Of a stretch of DNA of 64,000 bases, positions 26,199 through 33,097 are shown one piece after another (position 1 is the stretch's first letter; every line of letters starts with the position of its first letter). The position numbers were made by a program, and so were the translations under genes. The stretch comes from Ruficoccus sp. ZRK36 (lineage in GTDB: Bacteria; Verrucomicrobiota; Verrucomicrobiia; Opitutales; Cerasicoccaceae), in NCBI RefSeq assembly GCF_019603315.1, contig NZ_CP080649.1, positions 3,296,176 to 3,360,175 of the forward strand, read 5' to 3'. A model generated the notes under the pieces. The model saw only the letters and a list, made by a program, of their open reading frames with translations. It made no database searches and was not told the origin of the DNA.

Positions 26199-26573
26199 AT
26201 GACATCACTAAAAAAACGAGTTAGTCAGAATAAAGAGGCGATCAAATCGCCTGGCCCTAAGAAGAATCCTGAAATCGACGCGATGATTGACAGGTACATC
26301 AAAGAGCATCCCCAGCGGGTTGCTTATTTGAAAACAGAAACCAAAGACCAACTGGTTCGACGCGCCATCCTCAAGGACGCCTTGAAGTATGACGCGAGCA
26401 TGAAGCAGCGGGTCAAAGTCAACGAGGCAGTGGGAAACTTTCTCAAAGATAACCCTGAAATTGCTCAGGATATTGAGAAGCGTATCTCACGCGTGCCCGA
26501 CGAACAAAAACAGGATGCGCGTATGCGCCTCGGGCGGCAGGAAGCCACCCGAACAGCCCTGAAAATAAGCTGA
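26199..26573 (+). CDS. Small basic helical protein of unknown function
   Basis: The function is not recognised. The protein has 124 residues, is highly charged, probably all-helical and has no membrane segment. It is rich in Lys/Arg (MTSLKKRVSQNKEAIKS...) with an internal acidic helix (NFLKDNPEIAQDIEKRI). A GTAGGAC lies ahead of the start. It sits between two hairpins, downstream of the secretion genes. The build suits a DNA-binding accessory or regulator of the element, but no helix-turn-helix was identified. Confidence 0.6.
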   Translation: MTSLKKRVSQNKEAIKSPGPKKNPEIDAMIDRYIKEHPQRVAYLKTETKDQLVRRAILKDALKYDASMKQRVKVNEAVGNFLKDNPEIAQDIEKRISRVPDEQKQDARMRLGRQEATRTALKIS

Positions 26574-26581
26574 TTAACCGG

Positions 26582-26618
26582 GGTTGGTCGGGCGTAGCAA
26601 TTCTTGGCCCGGCCAACC
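26582..26618 (+). terminator. Terminator hairpin
   Basis: A 12-bp stem (GGTTGGTCGGGC with GCCCGGCCAACC, one G-T pair) encloses a 13-base loop and is followed by AAAAATTT. It lies nine bases after the stop of the small basic protein gene. The A-run before the T's suggests it could work in either direction. Confidence 0.55.
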
Positions 26619-26661
26619 AAAAATTTAGCCATTAACCCATATTGATTAATATTTGAACATC

Positions 26662-26940
26662 ATGGAAACCAAAACGAATAGCGCCGCCCCGGTCGCATTG
26701 CCCGTCGAAATATTAGAAGTGTTCGAGAACTCAAGCGACTACCTCAAACGCCGCTACGATTCTATTCTCCTTAGCCCGGAAGAATTAATTGTCTTCTTCC
26801 TCTCAAGCGTAGCCTCCCATGAGGTCGTCACGAGCCTTGAAAGGCAGGTTTTGATTCTCTCGGGTAAGAATCCGCCTGCTGACGAGGACGAGCACTTGAT
26901 GCAAACTTACCTTGATATGGAAAATGAAGGACTCGCCTGA
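26662..26940 (+). CDS. Small acidic protein of unknown function
   Basis: The function is not recognised. The protein has 92 residues, is acidic and helical, with LPVEILEVFENSSDYLKRRY and LSPEELIVFFLSSVASHEV as the most structured stretches and an acidic end. The ATG at 26,662 is preferred over a TTG nine bases earlier. It stands alone between two hairpins. It may be a small regulator or element maintenance protein; nothing in the sequence decides this. Confidence 0.55.
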   Translation: METKTNSAAPVALPVEILEVFENSSDYLKRRYDSILLSPEELIVFFLSSVASHEVVTSLERQVLILSGKNPPADEDEHLMQTYLDMENEGLA

Positions 26941-26970
26941 GTCTTGAGTGACCAATCAACGTAAAATGGA

Positions 26971-27000
26971 ACCGCCGCCGGATAATAATCCGGCGGCGGT
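26971..27000 (+). terminator. Strong rho-independent terminator
   Basis: A perfect 12-bp GC-rich stem, ACCGCCGCCGGA with TCCGGCGGCGGT, has a six-base loop and is followed by TTGTTTGT. It ends the plus-strand block, 30 bases after the last stop codon and before the convergent mercury operon. Confidence 0.8.
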
Positions 27001-27031
27001 TTGTTTGTCGCAATAGCAGTTGAATGCTTTG

Positions 27032-27054
27032 CAGGTGTCCGAAATGGGCACCTG
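27032..27054 (-). terminator. Hairpin at the end of merA
   Basis: CAGGTGTCC and GGGCACCTG form a 9-bp stem with one G-T pair around GAAAT, directly after the merA stop on the minus strand. There is no strong T-run, so the call as terminator is tentative. Confidence 0.4.
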
Positions 27055-27055
27055 T

Positions 27056-28528
27056 TCATGTAGCGCAGCAGCTGAGTTTGTCCACATCCTTGCCGAAGGA
27101 CAGGGCCGCCAGCTTCACCGCTTCGCTGAGAGTGAGGTAAGGGTGGAACATGGAGGCCAACTCTCCCGCAGTCATCTCGTGGCGGAGGGCGAGGCTGATT
27201 TCCATCATCAGTTCAGAGCCCTCGTGCGCAAGGACGCGGGCGCCAAGGATGCGGTCAGTCCGGCGGTCACGGATTAGTTGGAGGAAGCCACGAGTGTCGC
27301 GGGCGGCGAGTGCCCGGGGGACTTTCGACATGGGCAGCGTGATGGTTTCCGCGTCGTGGCCAGTGGCTTTCGCTTGTTGTAGATCCATCCCGACCCCGGC
27401 CACTTGCGGATCCGTGAAGACGACCCAAGGTAGCGGATTGTAATCACGTTCACGCGGGTTCGAGCCACTTACAGCACAGGCGTTTTCGGCAGCTAGTGCG
27501 CCTTCGTAAGCAGCGGTGTAAACGAACATAGGATCGCCCACCACATCGCCCGCCCCATAGATGCCAGGGGTGCTGGTTTGCTGGTGCGCATCCACTTCGA
27601 TGAAGCCATTATGATCGAGAGCGACACCGGCTGCTTTCAGGTTCAGTCCGTCGGTATTAGGCGTGCGTCCAGTGGCTAACAGAACGCGTTCAGCGGTGAA
27701 AATCTGACGTTTGCCTTCTATACTTGCCTCAATCTCGACCCCTTCGCCTCCGGGGCGCACGGAGAGGACGTTCACGCCGGTTTGGATATTGAGTCCTTCG
27801 CCACAAAGATACCCGGTAAGGGCATCGGTTAGTTCGGCGCTTTCGGTAGGCAGAATGCGGTCGGAGCGCTGCAGGACGGTGGTTTTTACACCCAGCCGCG
27901 CAAACATCTGGGCGCACTCAAGTGCGATGTAGCGCCCTCCGAGGACGAGCAGCGACTTAGGCGCAGCGGCGAGTTCGAAAGCGGTGTCCGTGATAAGATA
28001 ATCTATCTCGGCAAGTCCCGGAATTTCGGGAACATGCGTGCGCGCACCGGTGGCAATGATCACCCGGTCGGCAATCAAAGTTTCTCCGGCGACTTCGACC
28101 TCCTGAGGTGAAAGAAATTTGGCACGTCCTTCGATGATCTTGACCTCGGGCAGGTCTTTAACGACGTCGAGGTATTTTTCCTGTCGGAGCGTTTCGACCA
28201 GTGCATGGGTCTGCCGCGTAAGCGCTCCAAAGTCGGCTACCTCACTGCGCGACTTAATTCCGTCAAAAGGATGATGTTTGTTGCGATAATGCGTCTCCGC
28301 AGCACGAATGAGCGACTTGGAAGGCACGCAGCCGACGTTTACACAGGTGCCGCCAATAGGGAGTCCGTCGTTGATAATGGTCACCCGCCAGCCGCGCTCG
28401 GCGGCGCGGGTTGTGGCCGCGAAGGCAGCTGAACCGCCGCCAATAATGCCCAGGTGGCCTGGATCGGCAGGAAGTTTTTGAGCGGGTTCTGATGCGCAGT
28501 TGTGGTTTGTTTTACAGCAATCGGTCAT
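27056..28528 (-). CDS. merA: Mercuric reductase
   Basis: This flavoprotein reduces Hg(II) to volatile Hg(0) with NADPH in the cytoplasm. The 490-residue protein has the FAD-binding start (LGIIGGGSAAFAA), the redox-active Cys pair C62/C67 (GGTCVNVGCVPSKS), NAD-binding and dimer domains, and the C-terminal vicinal Cys pair C487/C488 (LSCCAT) that hands Hg(II) to the active site in MerA. These end cysteines separate it from lipoamide dehydrogenase. The N-terminal NmerA metal domain is missing; a short Cys-rich start (TDCCKTNHNC) stands in its place. It follows the merT-merP fusion by two bases on the same transcript. Confidence 0.95.
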   Translation of the reverse strand: MTDCCKTNHNCASEPAQKLPADPGHLGIIGGGSAAFAATTRAAERGWRVTIINDGLPIGGTCVNVGCVPSKSLIRAAETHYRNKHHPFDGIKSRSEVADFGALTRQTHALVETLRQEKYLDVVKDLPEVKIIEGRAKFLSPQEVEVAGETLIADRVIIATGARTHVPEIPGLAEIDYLITDTAFELAAAPKSLLVLGGRYIALECAQMFARLGVKTTVLQRSDRILPTESAELTDALTGYLCGEGLNIQTGVNVLSVRPGGEGVEIEASIEGKRQIFTAERVLLATGRTPNTDGLNLKAAGVALDHNGFIEVDAHQQTSTPGIYGAGDVVGDPMFVYTAAYEGALAAENACAVSGSNPRERDYNPLPWVVFTDPQVAGVGMDLQQAKATGHDAETITLPMSKVPRALAARDTRGFLQLIRDRRTDRILGARVLAHEGSELMMEISLALRHEMTAGELASMFHPYLTLSEAVKLAALSFGKDVDKLSCCAT

Positions 28529-28530
28529 GG

Positions 28531-29181
28531 CTATTGTTTGTCGGTTTTGTCGAACAATTGGACGGTGTATTGGGGTTCGACTTTGGCTTTAAAGAGGTCG
28601 GCGGGCTGGATTTTTTCGGCGTCGATGCGCACGGTGGCGTGCCCGGTTTTCCAGTCGACCTTGGCTGTAGATACACCTGGGATTTCCAGGAATGCGGACT
28701 CCACGCCAACAGCGCAACCCGCGCAGGTCATGCCATCAATCTTGAGCTTCACGTCCTGTCCGTCCGCAATCTGATTCGCGTTTTCGTGGTCGGCGGCGAC
28801 TTTTGACGACGCAATCGAGGAAAGGGCCGGGACAACGGCAAATTGCAACAACAGGTAGGCTCCGATTCCGGTGCAGAAGATGGTAGCCACGGTTTTCACG
28901 TTACGGGCCTTGCTTTTTCCCGCACAGCAGCGGTTCTGCTTGCGCACGGCAAACCACGAAGCGAGCGCGAGAATGAGCAAGCCCAGCCCAATGAACCACG
29001 GTTTGTAGCGGTCTAACCCAAACAAGGCGGTCGCGCTTCCAAGACCAAGGAGAATGGGTATAAGTGGCCCTACACAACAGATCGCCGCCGCTCCAGCGGC
29101 CAAGAGGGCACCACCCAGACTCGTGCTCGACTTCGTTTTAACTAAAGCAGTTTGTTCTTTTTTAAACTCTTTAATGTCCAT
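28531..29181 (-). CDS. merT: Mercuric transporter, MerT-MerP fusion
   Basis: This protein imports Hg(II) for reduction. It has 216 residues from the ATG at 29,181; a TTG three codons earlier is less likely. The MerT part has three membrane helices with Cys pairs C35/C36 (AAAICCVGP) in helix 1 and C85/C86 (NRCCAG) in the cytoplasmic loop. The C-terminal part is a MerP-like heavy-metal domain with GMTCAGC (C153, C156). Fused MerTP proteins are known in other bacteria. It is transcribed from a MerR-type promoter, divergent from merR. Confidence 0.92.
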   Translation of the reverse strand: MDIKEFKKEQTALVKTKSSTSLGGALLAAGAAAICCVGPLIPILLGLGSATALFGLDRYKPWFIGLGLLILALASWFAVRKQNRCCAGKSKARNVKTVATIFCTGIGAYLLLQFAVVPALSSIASSKVAADHENANQIADGQDVKLKIDGMTCAGCAVGVESAFLEIPGVSTAKVDWKTGHATVRIDAEKIQPADLFKAKVEPQYTVQLFDKTDKQ

Positions 29182-29190
29182 TATGGACAA

Positions 29191-29222
29191 AGTCTACACC
29201 TTGCACTAAGGTATAAGGTCAA
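29191..29222 (-). promoter_or_regulatory. MerR-type mer promoter and operator
   Basis: On the minus strand, TTGACC (-35, plus 29,217-29,222) and TAGACT (-10, plus 29,191-29,196) are 20 bases apart. This is the overlong spacing typical of promoters activated by MerR twisting. Between them is a perfect dyad ACCTT-GCACT-AAGGT (29,198-29,212). It lies between the divergent merT and merR genes, so it probably also controls merR. Confidence 0.8.
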
Positions 29223-29231
29223 AAGAAAAAA

Positions 29232-29624
29232 ATGATAATCGGCGAACTGGCAAAAAAAGTGGGTGTTAACCCACAAACGCTCCGCTACTACGAGCGTAAG
29301 GGTCTATTGCCCGAGCCCTGGCGGGTCGGCTCCGGTCGCTATCGCATGTATGGCTCGGAACACGAAGCGCGACTACGCTTCATTTTCCGAGCCAAAGAAT
29401 TAGGGTTTTCGTTGAAAGAGATCGAAATGCTGATCTCCCTGCAGGATGCTCCCGTAGCTATCTGCGACGAAATGAAGGCGCAGGCGGAAGCCAAAGTTGC
29501 CGATATCGACCGGAAAATTCGCGATCTGCGCAGCCTGCGCCGAGTCCTCGCTAAACAAATCGAGGGCTGCACAAAAACTGGCACCTCGAAGAACTGCCCG
29601 ATGCTGGCGGCTCTGGAGGATTGA
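29232..29624 (+). CDS. merR: MerR mercury-responsive regulator
   Basis: This is the transcription factor that represses and, with Hg(II), activates the mer promoter. It has 130 residues: winged helix at the N-terminus (IGELAKKVGVNPQTLRYYER), dimerisation helix and metal site. C78, C113 and C122 show the 35- and 9-residue spacing of the three Hg-binding cysteines of classical MerR (C82, C117, C126), which supports mercury rather than copper or zinc sensing. It is divergent from merT with the operator between. Confidence 0.93.
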   Translation: MIIGELAKKVGVNPQTLRYYERKGLLPEPWRVGSGRYRMYGSEHEARLRFIFRAKELGFSLKEIEMLISLQDAPVAICDEMKAQAEAKVADIDRKIRDLRSLRRVLAKQIEGCTKTGTSKNCPMLAALED

Positions 29625-29688
29625 GAAACAGCACAAGTCATCTCAATCCCCAAGGCCGTTGTTTTCATCAAATAATCTGATTGGATAT

Positions 29689-30228
29689 TTAGGACTTACA
29701 GCAGCTCAGGGGCACGGTGGTGCTGGTTTCAGAGGTCTTCTCCGGCATCCCACACGCGGGCATGCGCTGCCCCATGTAGGGGTTGGCTACTTTTTTGTTA
29801 TCTTGAAGCCAGCGACCGCCTTCGACCATAGGACAGGTCATGACGAACATGCCCTCGGATTGGCCGAGCAGCTTGATGGCGTTGCGACTAAGCGGCAGAA
29901 AGGCCTTACGGGCACTTTCGAGGTCGAGCGCCCCGGCGAGTGTTTCAGCTTGTTCGGCGAGTGTCGTCTGCTCGGCCTTGGTGGCACGCTTGCTTAGTTG
30001 CTTTGCGGCAACCTTGGCCGATTCGAGATCGTCCTCGACGAGAGCTGCGGCAATGGCTTCATAAGGCTCAAACAGTGCTTTGGCCTGATTCTCGGGAAGC
30101 GCGACTGCCTGAACAGCTTGGGTATCGGCAGAGCCCTCCTGTGTGGTGTTGGCTTGGAGATAAGCGAGGCTTCCCAAACCGAGTGCGAGGCCGAGGGTAA
30201 GGATGGATGTTTTCATTTTTATTTTCAT
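29689..30228 (-). CDS. DUF3347-family exported protein
   Basis: This is a periplasmic or exported protein of 179 residues with a signal peptide (about 5-26). The helical body ends in the DUF3347 signature: FVMTCPMVEGGRWLQDN, then NPYMGQRMPACG. Related domains are found next to, or fused to, copper and mixed-metal efflux adaptors. C132 and C159 belong to the signature; an extra Cys pair (LSCCKS) ends the protein. It is convergent with merR and probably once formed an operon with the broken TolC-like gene upstream. Metal binding is likely but unproven. Confidence 0.82.
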   Translation of the reverse strand: MKIKMKTSILTLGLALGLGSLAYLQANTTQEGSADTQAVQAVALPENQAKALFEPYEAIAAALVEDDLESAKVAAKQLSKRATKAEQTTLAEQAETLAGALDLESARKAFLPLSRNAIKLLGQSEGMFVMTCPMVEGGRWLQDNKKVANPYMGQRMPACGMPEKTSETSTTVPLSCCKS

Positions 30229-30282
30229 GGTGTTTTGTGGTTTTGATTTACGTTTTCGCGGTTATTCTACGGAAAATTTGGT

Positions 30283-31075
30283 TCATGGTTTTACGTTGAC
30301 GGTGGTAACGGATTCAAAGGGCTCGCCGTTTGCGGTTCCGGTTAGGCGGGCGATCCACTCGCCTTCCATATCGACGGTCAGGGTACCAGTGTGGGTGCCG
30401 GTCGTCGCGCTGGCGGGTTCCGATTGCGCCTGGTTGCGCATGTCCATACCGGGCATGTCCATGGAGAGGACGAGATCGACTGCTTCGAGGGGCAGGGGTG
30501 ATCCGCTTGCCGGATCCGAGGCGACGAGCGCAATGGCGTTCTCGCCCTTGCGCAAGCCGGGTGGGTCGACCCGCCACTCGAGTGTTGTCAGTGCATCATG
30601 GAGTAAAGCGAGCTGTTGGTCGAGGATTCCGAGCTGCTCGTCAAATGACGCCAGTCGTATCCACGCCGCCTTGGCTTGCGCGATACGTTGACGCACCGTG
30701 TTCAGATACTCGAAATAAGCAACATCAACCCCCGCCTGAGCGAGCGCGCTGCTCGCGCAAACGTGTGGGCCAGGGTATCTTCTGGAACAGACCAAATTTT
30801 TGGTTCTGCGCCCCGACCCGAGTTTCGATGGGCGAGAAAAAGTAACCATAGGACAGTTCTGGATCGGGCAAGGTTCCCGCCGCTGGTACGCGCGCCTCTA
30901 CAGCCTCCCAGCGCAAGCGCGCCGCGGCAATGAAGGCGTCGTGCGTGAGAACCTGACCGAGGTACTGTGACAGACTGAGAGGTGGCGGGGCATCAGCTGC
31001 TGCACGCAACAATAAGGGAGCGGATGCGCCAAGGATAATAGTTGTATATATAATTTGATAAATTAATTGTCTCAT
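30283..31075 (-). pseudogene. Broken TolC-like gene fused to a YtkA-like domain
   Basis: The first part, from ATG at 31,075, encodes a signal peptide and the N-terminal third of a TolC-like protein (PPLSLSQYLGQVLTHDAFIA, LPDPELSYGYFFSPIETRVG). A frameshift near 30,740-30,770 moves the continuation (GVDVAYFEYLNTVRQRIAQAK) into another frame. After only about 40 more residues of TolC-like helix the sequence jumps to a YtkA-like domain (GLRKGENAIALVASD, VLSMDMPGMDM) that ends at 30,283. So an internal deletion joined two genes of an efflux operon, and a frameshift followed. A product from the second half alone is possible but has no convincing start. Confidence 0.75.
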
Positions 31076-31244
31076 GAATCGAATGTGATTTGAAGTTCGC
31101 GCACGGAAGCGACCTCTGAAGCCGCAGAACATGCATATAAACAAACGTTAACCAGTTATCAATAACAGTAGATCCAGATGCTACGGCTTTAACAGACGCA
31201 ACGAATCCGGCTCTATTCAGAACACTGGTTTCAAACCATTCGGT

Positions 31245-31670
31245 TCAAATCAAAAAGACACAAAGCCTCGCCCTGATTTCAGCGGCGGGAAAAGAGGATT
31301 CTTTTTGCCAACGAACGAGCCTGCAAAGCGAAAGGCCTCGCTCGTATTTGGGGGCAACCTTGCCTGGAGACAACCACAGAGGCAAATCAATCAAGCTGGC
31401 GGCAGGAACCACTAGATTCATATCTGCCAATTTCGGGTCTATCTCCCCACTCATGAATGGACAGCCGCTACAGCCGACCGAAGAATCTTCATCATTCGAC
31501 CCTTCGGAATCAACGGGCGCCTCAACTGAGCCACAGCAAGCGTGACTCTTGTCTTCAGTAGTAGGCTTAGTCTGTCCACCAAAACAATACACGGGCGCAC
31601 AGATCACTGATGCTGCGAGCGTCATGGTGAGCAGGAAAGCTGAAACCCACTGTTTAACGGATCCTACCAT
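31245..31670 (-). CDS. Small exported Cys-rich protein, unknown function
   Basis: The function is not recognised. The protein has 141 residues, with a signal peptide of about 25 residues followed by a Cys-rich acidic stretch (YCFGG, HACCGS, VGCSGCPFM) and a C-terminal part with LSLCRLVRW and ARLCVFLI. It lies upstream of the broken TolC-like gene on the same strand, so it may have been the first gene of an efflux operon. Cysteine number and context hint at periplasmic metal binding. The overall plan is like the protein at 9438-9887. Confidence 0.6.
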   Translation of the reverse strand: MVGSVKQWVSAFLLTMTLAASVICAPVYCFGGQTKPTTEDKSHACCGSVEAPVDSEGSNDEDSSVGCSGCPFMSGEIDPKLADMNLVVPAASLIDLPLWLSPGKVAPKYERGLSLCRLVRWQKESSFPAAEIRARLCVFLI

Positions 31671-31861
31671 TCAAATGGAAACTGTTACAGCAAGCCGACT
31701 TTCCCGTCAATAGCGAAAACTTGCATAAGCACCTGCGATCAACTGTGACGATCATGTAGAACGACAGTGCGGACGAGTTAAGCGCCGCCATCAAAAGGTC
31801 AGAATTCTCAGTTACGCTTGCCCTCGACACTGAATGAAGTCTCTCTACGGTATTTCTCACA

Positions 31862-32329
31862 ATGGAGAAATTCACTCACCTGAAAGAAGTCCAAATCCTT
31901 TACAAATCAGTTACGGTTGAGGGCGACTGGCATGGGCAGTGGGTCGAAGGGTCGGAGTCCGTAGTTTCGCTATTTCGCAATATTCAGGATGAAAGCCAAA
32001 AGAAGCTTATGGTTATGAATCTGCATGAGCAATTTCGCATAGTCTGTTTTGAAGTGGCTGCCATCGGCGGCAATTTTGATGTAAACGACCTAAAGGTAAG
32101 GGATCTATTCACGTCAGCCTGCATCTTCAGAGCGGACTATTTGATGGTTGTCCAGAATTACATGGATGAGAGTTCTTGGCCGAAGGACACGAATATTGCA
32201 TTCACCGATAAGGTGACGAAAATATCCAAGGACTTGGGCATTCAACTTCTTGATAATATCATTATCGGGAAAGAGCGATTTTACAGCTTTGCGAAGGAAG
32301 GGTTGCTACCGGCAGACCCGGCAAGTTGA
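31862..32329 (+). CDS. RadC/JAB-like protein lacking the metal-binding motif
   Basis: This 155-residue protein aligns along its length with the RadC-type JAB family: HEQFRIVCFEVAAIGGNFD, then VRDLFTSACIFRADYLMVVQ and the end LGIQLLDNIIIGKERFYSFA. In the position of the family's H-x-H-P-S-G motif it has QNYMDESSWPKD, so both zinc-binding His are lost. If folded, it cannot be a metalloprotease or nuclease of the usual kind. It may act as a binding partner or decoy of the intact relative at 15,040, or be drifting. The reading frame is intact, which argues for some function. Confidence 0.72.
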   Translation: MEKFTHLKEVQILYKSVTVEGDWHGQWVEGSESVVSLFRNIQDESQKKLMVMNLHEQFRIVCFEVAAIGGNFDVNDLKVRDLFTSACIFRADYLMVVQNYMDESSWPKDTNIAFTDKVTKISKDLGIQLLDNIIIGKERFYSFAKEGLLPADPAS

Positions 32330-32430
32330 TTGATTCGAAGCACCGTTCATTATGCTATCGTATAATTGGGAAGCGTATGCATTCCCATTTTCCGTATTCT
32401 TTACCACGCAATGACGCTAGACTTTCTGAC

Positions 32431-32688
32431 ATGAAAGCAAAGATTACCGTGAGATTGAAGAATGTGGGTCGTGGATATGACTTGGACAAGCTACCACCGG
32501 CTCTTTTGGAAACCGTCATTGATGCAGCTTCACCCTTGATCGAAGCTGAAATAAACAAGGCGGAAGAACGAGCGATTCAAAAGATTGTCACCGAGAAGTT
32601 TGTGGCGAAGGTGATTAAGTCCGCTTTGGAGGGAAAGGCCGGAAGGCGTTCCAAGGCGAGTCCTGACAAGCTAGCGAGGAACGCTTAA
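32431..32688 (+). CDS. Small basic protein of unknown function
   Basis: The function is not recognised. The protein has 85 residues from the ATG at 32,431; the frame is open further upstream but that part looks non-coding. It is rich in Lys, Ala and Glu, starts with a likely beta strand (KITVRLKNV) and continues as helices (PLIEAEINKAEERAIQKIV), ending in a basic tail (GRRSKASPDK). It follows the motif-less RadC gene closely and may be co-transcribed with it. Confidence 0.5.
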   Translation: MKAKITVRLKNVGRGYDLDKLPPALLETVIDAASPLIEAEINKAEERAIQKIVTEKFVAKVIKSALEGKAGRRSKASPDKLARNA

Positions 32689-33097
32689 TACGTTGGTTCC
32701 CGCTTTTCATTGCAAAGCTCCCACCACTATAAACCCCCTTGGTCCCCCATTTCGCCGAGTTGCGAATTTGGGGGATATTTGCGAACAGGGTTCGCTCCGC
32801 CCTTGGCGGATAGGATCACGCCAAGCACTGCTTGGCGCAGGGTTTATTTAAAAGCCTGCTTTTCCTGCCAAGTCAGGAAAAGAAATCATGCCAGCCCTAC
32901 GCTTGAACCTGTAAAGGTCGCATTTTTCCGCTCGCTTGTGCAGCAGCGTCGCAGGCTCCTTGCTTCCGCGCTGCGCACAAAAATCTCCACCTTGACAGGA
33001 CGCCTGCGGCGTCCGCTCCGGGCACGCTCTAGCTTCGCTCGCCGCTTGGCAGGGAAAAACAGGCTTTCAATCACGAGAGTCACAACCCACCAAGCAC
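32689..33097. other. Intergenic region rich in inverted repeats
   Basis: There is no supported gene in these 409 bases. Four inverted repeats are visible. TCCCCCATTTCGC with GCGAATTTGGGGGA lies at 32,743-32,775. CGCCAAGC-ACT-GCTTGGCG is at 32,819-32,837. TTTTCCTG...CAGGAAAA is at 32,860-32,881. GGACGCC-TGC-GGCGTCC is at 32,998-33,014. Such clustering upstream of plasmid-type genes suits an origin, a regulatory leader or a single-strand promoter, but no known motif was recognised. The DUF3560 gene starts right after it. Confidence 0.5.

Noticed and set aside
28531-29181. MerT-MerP as a frameshift artefact joining two genes
   Set aside because: The linker is continuous and in frame, both metal motifs are intact, and such fusions are known from other mer operons.
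31862-32329. Motif-less RadC gene as a pseudogene
   Set aside because: The frame is open from start to stop and the fold pattern is kept to the end; only the metal motif is changed, so it is listed as a gene.
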